64,000 bases of DNA from an uncultured Bacteroidales bacterium (GTDB taxonomy: Bacteria > Bacteroidota > Bacteroidia > Bacteroidales > FEN-979), in NCBI GenBank assembly GCA_903845055.1, contig CAIMWF010000103.1, positions 1 to 64,000 of the forward strand, written 5' to 3'. The position numbers were made by a program, and so were the translations under genes. Below are positions 18,308-27,139 of the stretch, piece by piece; position 1 is the first letter of the stretch; every line of letters begins with the position of its first letter. The notes under the pieces were generated by a model. The model searched no databases, had not been told where the DNA came from, and saw only the letters and a list, made by a program, of their open reading frames with translations.

Positions 18308-18442
18308 CAAACGAATCCGGAAGGTGGCGGCCGAAGGTTTTTTTTGCAGCCACTGACAGACGGGTTTCATCTAACATATTGGCGTTTTCGAAGGTTTTAA
18401 TATGATCAGGATCAAGTTTATTCAATATAAAAACAGATAATT

Positions 18443-19447
18443 ATGGGAACAATCAAAGTTGGAATTAACGGATTCGGGCGTATCGGACGCCTCACATACC
18501 GTGCACTTTTAGCTAAAAGCAATGTCGAGGTTGTTGCGATCAACGACCTTACCGATGCCAAAACACTGGCTCATCTTCTGAAATATGATTCCGTACATGG
18601 AAAATTCCCCGGTGAAGTTATGGTCGACGGCGACAGTATGATCGTCAACGGAAACCGTTTCAAGGTTATGGCCGAGAGAGACCCGGCAAATCTTCCCTGG
18701 GCTGCCCTTGGTGTTGACATCGTTGTTGAATGCACCGGGATATTCCGTACACGCGAGAAGATGAACAAACATCTTACCGCAGGTGCAAAGAAAGTTTTAT
18801 TGTCCGTTCCTTCCGACAACAAGGAAGATGTGGATGCCACCATCGTTCTCGGTGTGAATGACAATACCCTTACTCCGGATATGAAGCTGATCTCAAACGC
18901 CTCATGCACCACCAACTGTCTCGCCCCGATCGCAAAGGTGCTCAACGACAGTTTTGGTATCAGGAAAGGTTTGATGAACACCATTCACAGTTACACCAAC
19001 GACCAGATCATCCTGGATGCCCCGCATAAGGACCTTCGCCGTGCACGTGCTGCAGCTGTTTCAATCATTCCTACCAAAACAGGTGCTGCCAAGGCCATCG
19101 GTCTTGTCATCCCTGCGCTTGAAGGAAAAATGGACGGTTTTGCCGTCCGTGTCCCTACTCCCGACGGCTCCATCGTCGACCTTACCTGCGAACTGGAACG
19201 TTCAGTAACCAGGGATGAGATCCACGCTGCCATGAAAGCCGCCGCAGACGGACCCATGAAGGGCGTCCTGCAATACCTTGATGAACCGCTGGTTAGCTGC
19301 GACATCATCGGGAATCCCCATTCTTCCATTTACGATTCAGAACTCACCAAAGTCCTGGGCGGCAACCTGGTGAAGGTGATCTCCTGGTATGATAACGAAT
19401 CGGGTTATTCACAGCGCCTGGCCGACCTCGTGGTGAGGATGGGATAA
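18443..19447 (+). CDS. gapA: Glyceraldehyde-3-phosphate dehydrogenase, type I
   Basis: A 334-residue NAD-dependent glycolytic enzyme. The NAD fold opens with [13 protein letters not shown]. The catalytic cysteine C155 is in [11 protein letters not shown], and the catalytic histidine is in TIHSYTNDQ. The C-terminal region carries [12 protein letters not shown]. Length and motifs are standard for phosphorylating GAPDH. It has its own promoter and a strong terminator (19481-19512), so it is monocistronic. There is no Shine-Dalgarno-like sequence ahead of the ATG, only an AT-rich stretch, as is usual for strongly expressed Bacteroidota genes. Confidence 0.97.
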   Translation: MGTIKVGINGFGRIGRLTYRALLAKSNVEVVAINDLTDAKTLAHLLKYDSVHGKFPGEVMVDGDSMIVNGNRFKVMAERDPANLPWAALGVDIVVECTGIFRTREKMNKHLTAGAKKVLLSVPSDNKEDVDATIVLGVNDNTLTPDMKLISNASCTTNCLAPIAKVLNDSFGIRKGLMNTIHSYTNDQIILDAPHKDLRRARAAAVSIIPTKTGAAKAIGLVIPALEGKMDGFAVRVPTPDGSIVDLTCELERSVTRDEIHAAMKAAADGPMKGVLQYLDEPLVSCDIIGNPHSSIYDSELTKVLGGNLVKVISWYDNESGYSQRLADLVVRMG

Positions 19448-19480
19448 CCGTTGCTTCAGATAATTTGATATTAGAGAAAG

Positions 19481-19512
19481 AAACCGCCGGGAAGCCTGGC
19501 GGTTTTTTTTTT
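19481..19512 (+). terminator. Rho-independent terminator of gapA
   Basis: AAACCGCC (19481-19488) pairs with GGCGGTTT (19498-19505) and is followed by an uninterrupted T run to 19512. Confidence 0.9.
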
Positions 19513-19531
19513 ACCACAATAGAAACATCAG

Positions 19532-19539
19532 TATATTTG
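19532..19539 (+). promoter_or_regulatory. Candidate -7 promoter box for serine dehydratase
   Basis: TATATTTG just downstream of the gapA terminator and 43 bases before the ATG at 19583. Confidence 0.5.
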
Positions 19540-19582
19540 GACCTAATCGGCGCAAACAGCATTAAACGACATAAAATCCACT

Positions 19583-20782
19583 ATGGAATCCATCAGGGAA
19601 ATTTTCAAGATTGGGTTTGGCCCCTCGAGCAGCCATACCATGGGGCCCCGCAAAGCGGCCGGGATATTCAAAAACCGGAACCCCGGCATCAAACAGGTGA
19701 GGGTCACCATGTACGGGAGCCTTGCAGCCACCGGCAGGGGACACATGACCGACAAGGCCATTTCCGAAGCACTGTACCCCGTTATGGTTGAATTTGTGTG
19801 GGAGCCTGATGTCTTCCTGCCGGCCCACCCAAACGGGATGAGGTTCGAAGCACTTGACAAGGCAGGCAATGCCAGGGCCGAATGGACTACCTACAGCATC
19901 GGGGGCGGCGACATCAGCGATTCGGGCCAGCGGGAACCGGAAGAAACAACCTACCAGTTGGATACCATGACAGACATCCTGGACTGGTGCCGTGAAAATG
20001 GCCGGTCGCTATGGGAATATGTCGAAATGCATGAAAGACCCGGTTTGTGGGAGTACCTCGCCGAAGTATGGAAAGCTATGCAGGAGGCGGTTGAACGCGG
20101 CATCGAGGCCGAAGGGGTCCTGCCGGGAAGACTGAACCTGCCCAGGAAGGCCTCCTCCTATTATACAAAAGCCCGGAGTTTCAAAGGAACCCTTGCGCGC
20201 CGGGCCTTTACCTTTGCCTTTGCGCTTGCAGTTTCGGAAGAGAACGCGGCAGGCGGCAGGATCGTGACTGCACCCACCTGCGGCTCCTGCGGCGTAATGC
20301 CGGCGGTGCTGTACCTGCTGAAGACACAGTATGATTTCAACGAAAAAAAGATCCTGCGGGGACTTGCGACCGCCGGACTGGTCGGTAACCTCATCAAAAA
20401 CAACGCCTCCATTTCAGGGGCTGAAGTGGGCTGCCAGGGCGAAGTAGGAAGTGCCAGTTCCATGGCTGCGGCCGCCGCGGAGCAGATGTTCGGGGGGACT
20501 CCCCAGCAGGTTGAATATGCCGCATCCATCGCCATGGAACATTTCCTTGGTTTGACCTGCGACCCGCTGCTCGGCATGGTGCAGATCCCCTGTATCGAAC
20601 GGAATGCCTTTGGCGCGGCACGGGCACTCGACGCCAACATGTATGCACTCCTGTCGGACGGACAGCATGTGGTCAGCTTCGACAGGGTCATCCAGGCCAT
20701 GAAGCAAACAGGCCACGACCTGCCCCGGATCTATAAGGAAACAGCCGAAGGCGGACTGGCTGCACTGGGGATCAGGGAATGA
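19583..20782 (+). CDS. sdaA: L-serine ammonia-lyase, iron-sulfur type
   Basis: A 399-residue single-chain serine dehydratase that converts L-serine to pyruvate and ammonia using an oxygen-sensitive 4Fe-4S cluster. The N-terminal beta domain begins with the motif GFGPSSSHTMGPRKAA. The catalytic alpha domain has APTCGSCGVMPA (about 232-243) and further cysteines in GCQGEVGSASSMAAAA and FLGLTCDPLLGMVQIPC that complete the cluster site. The pyruvate can enter energy metabolism, and the enzyme is typical of anaerobes. No neighbouring gene on the same transcript is apparent. Confidence 0.93.
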   Translation: MESIREIFKIGFGPSSSHTMGPRKAAGIFKNRNPGIKQVRVTMYGSLAATGRGHMTDKAISEALYPVMVEFVWEPDVFLPAHPNGMRFEALDKAGNARAEWTTYSIGGGDISDSGQREPEETTYQLDTMTDILDWCRENGRSLWEYVEMHERPGLWEYLAEVWKAMQEAVERGIEAEGVLPGRLNLPRKASSYYTKARSFKGTLARRAFTFAFALAVSEENAAGGRIVTAPTCGSCGVMPAVLYLLKTQYDFNEKKILRGLATAGLVGNLIKNNASISGAEVGCQGEVGSASSMAAAAAEQMFGGTPQQVEYAASIAMEHFLGLTCDPLLGMVQIPCIERNAFGAARALDANMYALLSDGQHVVSFDRVIQAMKQTGHDLPRIYKETAEGGLAALGIRE

Positions 20783-20853
20783 GACGACAGCCCGTGATTT
20801 GTCATAAAATCAGGTGAAACGGTTTCCTCCTCGTGAAATCCGAAATAAAGACG

Positions 20854-20861
20854 TATCTTTG
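20854..20861 (+). promoter_or_regulatory. Candidate -7 promoter box for the DEAD-box helicase
   Basis: TATCTTTG predicts a leader of roughly 145 nt before the ATG at 21014. The leader contains a short hairpin, CAGGT-TTT-ACCTG, near 20953-20966. Long leaders are common for cold-inducible RNA helicases, but cold control here is inference. Confidence 0.45.
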
Positions 20862-21013
20862 CCGTATAAATCAGTGTTTGAGGTTAGTTAAACCATTTTT
20901 CATTTCCCACCCGCACAATCAGCAGCCATCGTGCCATCGCACACCTATCGGTCAGGTTTTACCTGGTTTGAGCACATCCCGGAAATCCCGAAAGCACACA
21001 ATAATAAAGATAC

Positions 21014-22837
21014 ATGACAACATTTGAAGAATTGGGCATCAGCAAAGAGATTGTGCTGGGCCTTGTGGACCTTGGGTTTGAAGTGCCAATGCCTGTCCAG
21101 GAAAAGGTCATCCCCCTGCTCCTCGGACAGAAAACCGACATCGTTGCCCTCGCGCAGACCGGAACAGGCAAAACCGCTGCCTATGGCCTCCCGCTGATCC
21201 AGCAAACCGACACGGACAACCACCTCCCGCAGGCGCTGATCCTTTGTCCCACCAGGGAATTGTGCGTTCAGATAGCAGGCGACCTGAATGATTTCGCTAA
21301 ATATGTGGATAACCTGAAAGTCCTGCCGGTATATGGCGGCAGCAGCATGGAGGTGCAGATTAAATCGCTGAAAAAGGGTGTACAGATCGTAGTGGCAACT
21401 CCCGGGCGCCTGCTCGACCTGATGCGCCGCAGGGCGATCAAGCTGGGCAGCGTTCACACTGTTGTCCTCGATGAGGCCGATGAAATGCTCAACATGGGCT
21501 TTCTCGACAGCATCAACGACATTCTCGCCGAAGTTCCCGAAGACCGGAGCACCCTGCTTTTCTCGGCCACGATGCCCAACGAAGTGGCCGTGATTGCCAA
21601 AAAATACATGAAAAAACCCATCGAGATCACCATCGGGAACAAGAACTCGGGGGCTGAGAACATCAAGCACCTTTATTACACGGTACATGCCAAGGATAAA
21701 TACACCGCGCTGAAGCGCATTGTCGATTTTTATCCCTCCATTTACGGGATCGTCTTCTGCCGCACCCGCATCGATACCCAGGAGATCGCCGACAAACTGA
21801 TCGCCGATGGTTACAACGCCGAGGCATTGCATGGCGATCTTTCACAATCACAGCGCGACAGTGTCATGCAGAAATTCAGGATCCGTCACGTGCAACTGCT
21901 GGTGGCCACCGATGTCGCCGCACGCGGCCTTGATGTGAACGACCTCACCCATATCATCAACTACGCCCTGCCCGACGACATATCTGCTTACACCCACCGC
22001 AGCGGCAGGACGGGCCGTGCCGGGAAGACAGGGACCTCCATCGCCATCATCAACCTGAAGGAAAAACACCTGATCAGGCAGATCGAAAAGCTCATCAACA
22101 AACCCTTTATAGCCGCAAAAGTTCCCGGAGGCCGTGAAATCTGCGAAAAGCAGCTTTTCAACCTGATCAACAAAATGGAAAACGTGGAGATTGAACATTC
22201 CGAGATCGACCCCTTCCTCCCCTCCATTTATCGCAAACTGGAATGGCTGGAGAAGGAAGATGTCATCAAACGGTTCGTGGCCCTCGAATTCAACCGGTTC
22301 CTCGAGTATTACCGGAATGCCAAGGATATCAACGTTCACGAGGAAAAAGGTCATGAATCGCGCGAAAAAAGCGGTCGTGATTCGTTCCGTGATAAAGGCG
22401 GACGGGGCGATGCACGGAAAGAGGTGACGGGCTTTACCCGTCTGTCAATCAATGCAGGCAAGGCCGACGGACTTTATCCCAACACCCTCATCGAACTGAT
22501 CAATGCCAGCAGCCCGGGAAAACGCATCCGTATAGGCGATATTACCCTGAGCAAACATGATGGATTTTTCGAAGTGGATAATGAATATGCCAAGTTTCTT
22601 TCCGAAGCGCTCAACGACGCGGAATTCAGGGGTTCGAACCTGGCCGTGGAATTAGCCGCAGGCCAGGCACCGGCCAGCTTCAATGAGCGCCGTTCTTTCA
22701 AGGACAAGGGAAAACCGGGTGGTGACCGTGATTTCAGGAAAGGAAGTGACTATAAAGGCAAAAAATCACCGGGCGACGACCAGGGATTTGCAGGCCGGGC
22801 CGACCGGTTCAACCCGAAAAAGAAGAAAAAAAAGTAA
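21014..22837 (+). CDS. DEAD-box ATP-dependent RNA helicase (DeaD/CsdA type)
   Basis: A 607-residue RNA helicase likely acting in ribosome assembly or RNA decay. Motifs in order: Q-motif region, AQTGTGKT (motif I, near residue 47), PTRELCVQ, DEAD in VLDEADEM, SAT in LFSATMP, and HRSGRTGRAGKTG (motif VI). A C-terminal DbpA-type RNA-binding domain (about 475-550) follows, then a basic tail ending in KKKKKK. The architecture matches DeaD/CsdA. It stands alone with a long leader. The lysine-arginine-glycine-rich linkers on both sides of the RNA-binding domain are low-complexity. Confidence 0.93.
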   Translation: MTTFEELGISKEIVLGLVDLGFEVPMPVQEKVIPLLLGQKTDIVALAQTGTGKTAAYGLPLIQQTDTDNHLPQALILCPTRELCVQIAGDLNDFAKYVDNLKVLPVYGGSSMEVQIKSLKKGVQIVVATPGRLLDLMRRRAIKLGSVHTVVLDEADEMLNMGFLDSINDILAEVPEDRSTLLFSATMPNEVAVIAKKYMKKPIEITIGNKNSGAENIKHLYYTVHAKDKYTALKRIVDFYPSIYGIVFCRTRIDTQEIADKLIADGYNAEALHGDLSQSQRDSVMQKFRIRHVQLLVATDVAARGLDVNDLTHIINYALPDDISAYTHRSGRTGRAGKTGTSIAIINLKEKHLIRQIEKLINKPFIAAKVPGGREICEKQLFNLINKMENVEIEHSEIDPFLPSIYRKLEWLEKEDVIKRFVALEFNRFLEYYRNAKDINVHEEKGHESREKSGRDSFRDKGGRGDARKEVTGFTRLSINAGKADGLYPNTLIELINASSPGKRIRIGDITLSKHDGFFEVDNEYAKFLSEALNDAEFRGSNLAVELAAGQAPASFNERRSFKDKGKPGGDRDFRKGSDYKGKKSPGDDQGFAGRADRFNPKKKKKK

Positions 22838-22865
22838 GGTTTTAGACATGAATTGGTGAATTTCC

Positions 22866-22873
22866 TAAGTTTG
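22866..22873 (+). promoter_or_regulatory. Candidate -7 promoter box for the 22892 gene pair
   Basis: TAAGTTTG ends 18 bases before the ATG at 22892. It argues against the upstream TTG of the same frame at 22853. Confidence 0.5.
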
Positions 22874-22891
22874 CAACTCAAAAAACTACCC

Positions 22892-23902
22892 ATGCTCAAA
22901 CAATTCATCGCCCGGCAAATGGTTCGCCGCACCAAGGCCAGGCAATTCCCCGTGGAATACCTTGAACAGAAACATGTTGATCTCAGACAACCCTACCCAA
23001 ACGACAGTTCCTATTTTTACGGTGGCGACAAACTGGGAAATGCATTTATCACGCGGATGGCCTTCCGCGGACCTGACCGCCTGCACGAATACTGGTTCGA
23101 TTTTTTCCTGGCAGGCGAGGGATATTTCGGACTGACCAGCGATCCGGGACCGGAAGGGACAGGATTCCAGCAGGGAAAGCTCAAATGGGAACCCATCGAA
23201 ATCGGAAAGGTCTGGAGGGTGACCTATTCCGGAACGGTTCACGACCGGGACGGAAAGCCGCATGCCTGCGTCACCAACATGGTTTTTACAGGCGATCACC
23301 CGGTGTATGATTTTGCAAAAAGTTCCGATCACAATGCGATCGTAAAGGCCATTGCATCCGAAAAATGGACCAGGGAATTCTTTTTCCGGATGAAGGATAC
23401 CCACCAGGTTCATTATGAACAGACCGGAAACTTTAAAGGGACCATCATCCTTGACAATAAAACTTTCAACCTTAATATGATGGGTTCGCGCGACCACTCC
23501 TTCGGTTCGCGGAACTGGCTCACCTGGGACCGGCACTACTGGATTACCGGCGTTTCGGATGAAGGATTGCACTGGACCGTCACCACGATCAAATGGCAGT
23601 TCCTGGGCCGGCTTACGGCAGGTTTTATCACCGCAGCCGATGGCACCACCGATGCCATTGTTGAATGCACCGACCTTGAAACCATCTCGAGGGAGAAACT
23701 GCTGCCCGATCACGGTATTGTTGAGATCAGGACACGCAGCGGCAAAGTTCACACCATGGAATTCTGGCGTCATGGCGAATTTCCATACCTCCATGACGGC
23801 AAATACATGATGCGCGAAGGGATCGGCACCTACAAGTTTGACGGGTCCGACGGTGTTGGCATGGTGGAGTTCGGATTCCATGCCGACAAATACACCGTTT
23901 AA
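22892..23902 (+). CDS. DUF7064-like beta-barrel protein of unknown function
   Basis: A 336-residue soluble protein without signal peptide. The middle carries GSRDHSFGSRNWLTWDRHYW (about 197-216), close to the G-x-R-D-H-S-[WF]-G-x-R-x-W motif I associate with DUF7064/DUF7065 and related lipocalin-like or AttH/CrtC-like folds. The rest is rich in beta-strand pattern and aromatic residues, consistent with a small-molecule-binding barrel. No catalytic activity can be claimed. It is 18 bases ahead of the phosphotransferase-like gene, so both very likely form one transcript and act in one pathway. A start at ATG 22919 is also possible. Confidence 0.7.
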   Translation: MLKQFIARQMVRRTKARQFPVEYLEQKHVDLRQPYPNDSSYFYGGDKLGNAFITRMAFRGPDRLHEYWFDFFLAGEGYFGLTSDPGPEGTGFQQGKLKWEPIEIGKVWRVTYSGTVHDRDGKPHACVTNMVFTGDHPVYDFAKSSDHNAIVKAIASEKWTREFFFRMKDTHQVHYEQTGNFKGTIILDNKTFNLNMMGSRDHSFGSRNWLTWDRHYWITGVSDEGLHWTVTTIKWQFLGRLTAGFITAADGTTDAIVECTDLETISREKLLPDHGIVEIRTRSGKVHTMEFWRHGEFPYLHDGKYMMREGIGTYKFDGSDGVGMVEFGFHADKYTV

Positions 23903-23920
23903 CTCTTCCAGGGTTAAATC

Positions 23921-26305
23921 ATGATAAGATCCCTCAGCGAATTAAACAGCAAATCGGCCGGAGGCAAGGCACTTGGGCTTCAAACCCTCCGGAACCTTGG
24001 TCTGCGTGTACCCGATGCTTTTGTCCTGGTCCACCCTGATCCCCGTAAAATTGATGATGACCTGCTCAGGTCGCACCTTTCGATGCTTGGAGAGGGACCG
24101 AAAGCTGTACGTTCCTCGGCCGGCAGTGAAGACGGGCAATTTGCCTCTTTTGCAGGCCAGTTTGAAACCTACCTCGATCTGCACTCCTTCGAAGAGATCA
24201 GGGATGCGATTGAAAAATGTATCACCGCTGCGAATGCCGACCGCGTAAAAAGCTATTCAGGGAAATTATTGTCCGAAGCTGACCTCCGTATCTCCGTCAT
24301 CCTCCAGAATATGGTCGATGCGAAAGTTGCCGGTGTCGTATTTTCGGCAAACCCGGTTAACAACCGGCGCGACAAGGTCGTGGTCAATGCGGTCGCAGGA
24401 AACGGTGAAAGCCTCGTCAGCGGCATGAAGGATGGACACCATTATGAAATTTTCAGGAGTGGCTCCAACATCCCCGCTGAACTTGAGGGCGGCCACCTGC
24501 TCAGCGAAGCACTGCTGAAGGAAATCGTTGATGGTGCGCTGAAAGCAGAACGCTATATGAACAAACCCGTTGACCTTGAATGGGCCGTCGACGGACTTGG
24601 CATCCTGCACTGGCTGCAGGTGAGACCGGTGACCACGCTCAGCCCGGTTCATTACAATGAACTTGATACCGTTAAAGGAACAAGTACCGACACCTGGACA
24701 TTGGGTAACATCGGCGAGATGATGCCGGGTGTTGCCACGCCCCTCACCTACTCCGTAACTGCCGAGGCCATTGACTATGGGATGACCCTGCTGGCTGAGC
24801 GTGCAGGTGCATACCGGCTGAAGGACCGCACCTCCCCGCGCTATATCCAGATGTTTTACAACCGGTTGTTCATCAACATGACCAACATGATGGACTATCC
24901 CAAACATGTCTGGCTCAACAAGGCCGAGGATGTACAGTTTGCTTTGAGCGGAAAGGTTTTTCCCGGGATCGGCGCGGTACCCGAAGGGACGATCTTCAGG
25001 CGGGTGTTCAATTTCAGCCGGCAGGTGATCAACACCGCCAGGGCCGGAAAACACCTGAAAGCCCTCAGGGAGCTGGCAACAGGATTTCACATTGAACCGG
25101 GAGGGTCAATGCAGGAATTCCACACAAACCTTGGGGGTGCCAGGCTGACGCTTGGAACCGGGTTCGGACATCATCTCAGCGCTTCCGCCCAGTCGGGAAC
25201 ACTTTATTCGGCAGTGATACGTTTCATGACCGGCGAAAACCGCTGGCCTGTTGCCGCCGATCATCACATCGCCACGATGCTCCTGCTTGACATCCCTGAA
25301 ATTGAAAGTGCCGATGCCGTAAAATCACTCGAAAACTTTGCCTCTCTGGTCAGAAGCGATCAGCAGTTCGCCGGCAGGTTCACTGGCGCAACCCCTGCCG
25401 AAGCGCTCCGGGTGCTCCGTGAAGATGCCCCTCCTGACATTTCGGAACAATTTGTTGCATTCATCAACCGTCACGGGCACCGATGCGTCCGTGAATCGGA
25501 ACTCCGGGAAAAAACATGGGAAGAAAACCCGCAGCTTCTGATCCAGACGATACAGACGCGCGTGAAGCTGGGAGAGATCAGGCATCCTGTGCATGAAACG
25601 TCGAAAGCAGGCTTTGACGCACTGAAACAGCTGCCGCTTGTCAAACGCAGCATCATCCGAAGCCTGATCCCCACGGCGCGGAAAGCGGTTTCAAACCGCG
25701 AGATCACCAAGGCCCTCTCCATCAGGATGGTCAATACCGTGAGAAAAGGCTACCGCTTGCTCGCAAAACAGATGACCGAAGCAGGACTGCTGAATGATTC
25801 CGACCTGATCTACTTTCTCACGCACGACGAGATCGGCCGGCTGCTTACCGACCAGGACCCTGGTTGGATTGCGATTGCTGAAAAACGAAGGAACTTATTG
25901 CCCGAGCTTGACAAGCTGATCTTTAACGAAGTGTGTTTCGGCATCCCCGAGCCTTTGGTGCAGGAGATTGATACCGAAATCAAAGACGGGCAGCTGAAGG
26001 GCACGCCGGTAAGCAGCGGGTTAATTACGGGGCGCGCCCGCATCATTCACACACTCGACGATGCGGAACTATTGCAGGACGGTGAAATCATGGTCGCCTC
26101 CTTTACCGACATCGGGTGGACTCCCTATTTCAGCATCATTGCAGGACTCATCACCGAAATCGGCAGTCCCCTTTCCCACGGAGCCGTTGTGGCCCGCGAA
26201 TACGGAATCCCGGCAGTTGTCGGCGCGAAGGGAGCGAAAAAGTTCATCCTGAACGGCGATATGATCCTGCTCGACGGAAACCGCGGAATCATAGAAAAAA
26301 TTTAA
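23921..26305 (+). CDS. Rifampin phosphotransferase/PEP synthase-like enzyme
   Basis: A 794-residue three-domain dikinase-type protein. The N-terminal ATP-grasp domain (about 1-245) is of the PPDK type, with KALGLQTLRNLGLRVPDAFV, AVRSSAGSEDG and LEWAVDGLGILHWLQVRPVT. The middle domain (about 250-690) opens with NIGEMMPGVATPLTYS, which resembles the acceptor-binding domain of rifampin phosphotransferase. The C-terminal swivelling domain has the phospho-histidine H753 in SPLSHGAVVAREYGIP. Family enzymes move the beta-phosphate of ATP via this histidine to pyruvate or a drug. The lack of a PEP/pyruvate TIM barrel argues against a true PEP synthase. The natural acceptor is unknown; the upstream barrel protein may bind it. 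Not proof of drug resistance. Confidence 0.82.
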   Translation: MIRSLSELNSKSAGGKALGLQTLRNLGLRVPDAFVLVHPDPRKIDDDLLRSHLSMLGEGPKAVRSSAGSEDGQFASFAGQFETYLDLHSFEEIRDAIEKCITAANADRVKSYSGKLLSEADLRISVILQNMVDAKVAGVVFSANPVNNRRDKVVVNAVAGNGESLVSGMKDGHHYEIFRSGSNIPAELEGGHLLSEALLKEIVDGALKAERYMNKPVDLEWAVDGLGILHWLQVRPVTTLSPVHYNELDTVKGTSTDTWTLGNIGEMMPGVATPLTYSVTAEAIDYGMTLLAERAGAYRLKDRTSPRYIQMFYNRLFINMTNMMDYPKHVWLNKAEDVQFALSGKVFPGIGAVPEGTIFRRVFNFSRQVINTARAGKHLKALRELATGFHIEPGGSMQEFHTNLGGARLTLGTGFGHHLSASAQSGTLYSAVIRFMTGENRWPVAADHHIATMLLLDIPEIESADAVKSLENFASLVRSDQQFAGRFTGATPAEALRVLREDAPPDISEQFVAFINRHGHRCVRESELREKTWEENPQLLIQTIQTRVKLGEIRHPVHETSKAGFDALKQLPLVKRSIIRSLIPTARKAVSNREITKALSIRMVNTVRKGYRLLAKQMTEAGLLNDSDLIYFLTHDEIGRLLTDQDPGWIAIAEKRRNLLPELDKLIFNEVCFGIPEPLVQEIDTEIKDGQLKGTPVSSGLITGRARIIHTLDDAELLQDGEIMVASFTDIGWTPYFSIIAGLITEIGSPLSHGAVVAREYGIPAVVGAKGAKKFILNGDMILLDGNRGIIEKI

Positions 26306-26313
26306 TCCCACTG

Positions 26314-27069
26314 TTACCCCGGTTCACCTTCAAGGTATTTTTCACGAAGTTTGCGGGTATCGGCCTTCAGCACCTCCGTGACAAATTTTTCAAGGCTCCC
26401 CGAAATTTCTAAAATCTCATCCAGGGCCGCCTCCAGGTATTCCCTGCGTACCTCCATCATCGGGCGCAGGATCTCCCCGTTTAAGCCCGATTCACTGATC
26501 TTGCTGATAAATTTTTCGATGGCGGCGCGCATGCAAAGGTTCGTCACCAGGTAATCTTCCCAGATGACCGGCATGGCTACCCCAAGAGCAGTGAGCAGGA
26601 AAACTGTTGCCAGCCCGGTACGGTCCTTCCCTGCTGCACAATGATAGACGAGGGGCAGATTGTCCGTTTTTTCAAGGATATGCAGAAAATCCCTGAATTC
26701 AGCCGCGTGCGTCCTGACCATTCGCCGGTAATCGCCCACCAGTACTGTTTCAAGCCCTGCAGCGTCATTCTCTTCAAGGAACTTCTCAGCCTGTTCGCGT
26801 GCCCTGTCATGTATCCTGAGATGAATAATCTCCTTCACCGTGGAGATTGTTTTATTAGGTCTTCTGTCGCTTTCGCGCTGTGCACGGAAATCGATGACCA
26901 GCAAAAGCTTCATATCTTCAAGAATGCTGATGTCATCGGCCGAAATGCTGAAAAGGTCACCGCTTCTGAAAAGCAGTCCGTGTTTGACGTGCCGGCCGTC
27001 AATCGCAACGATGCCGCCCAGGTCGCGGAAGTTATGCTGGGTTGAAAGAATGGGATGCAAGGGACTCAT
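26314..27069 (-). CDS. Tyrosine/serine protein phosphatase (Y_phosphatase3 type)
   Basis: A 251-residue cytosolic phosphatase of the PTP-like superfamily. The P-loop is HCAAGKDRTG with C144 as nucleophile and R150 as phosphate ligand. The N-terminal NFRDLGG motif (about 13-19) and VIDFRAQRESDRRP are typical of the bacterial tyrosine-serine phosphatase family (PF13350), some members of which act on phosphoinositides. No kinase is adjacent. Its stop lies 8 bases from the convergent phosphotransferase gene, and it is divergent from the exported MEMO-family gene with a 70-base shared promoter region. Confidence 0.9.
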   Translation of the reverse strand: MSPLHPILSTQHNFRDLGGIVAIDGRHVKHGLLFRSGDLFSISADDISILEDMKLLLVIDFRAQRESDRRPNKTISTVKEIIHLRIHDRAREQAEKFLEENDAAGLETVLVGDYRRMVRTHAAEFRDFLHILEKTDNLPLVYHCAAGKDRTGLATVFLLTALGVAMPVIWEDYLVTNLCMRAAIEKFISKISESGLNGEILRPMMEVRREYLEAALDEILEISGSLEKFVTEVLKADTRKLREKYLEGEPG

Positions 27070-27104
27070 TTTAATTGAGGTGTAAAAATACCTCTTTTAT
27101 TGCT

Positions 27105-27112
27105 TAAGTTTG
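27105..27112 (+). promoter_or_regulatory. Candidate -7 promoter box for the MEMO-OsmC pair
   Basis: TAAGTTTG ends 27 bases before the ATG at 27140. A weaker minus-strand match (TATTTTTA at 27083-27090) could serve the divergent phosphatase gene. Confidence 0.5.
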
Positions 27113-27139
27113 TAAACGAATTATCAACCACGCAAAATA

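Larger units (their letters stand above)
18056..18442. other. 387-base divergent intergenic region between pyrG and gapA
   Basis: It holds a minus-strand -7 box for pyrG (18086-18093) and a plus-strand -7 box for gapA (18300-18307). The latter predicts an unusually long gapA leader of about 130 nt. No coding frame or RNA gene was recognised in it. A run of ten or so T lies at about 18277-18285. Confidence 0.6.

Noticed and set aside
20945-21832. 295-residue open frame on the minus strand
   Set aside because: Antisense to the DEAD-box helicase motifs I to III.
22886-23881. 331-residue open frame on the minus strand
   Set aside because: Antisense to the DUF7064-like gene, which has its own promoter and motif.
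23921-26305. Annotation as phosphoenolpyruvate synthase
   Set aside because: The ATP-grasp and phospho-histidine domains are present but the PEP/pyruvate-binding barrel is not recognisable; the rifampin-phosphotransferase layout fits better.
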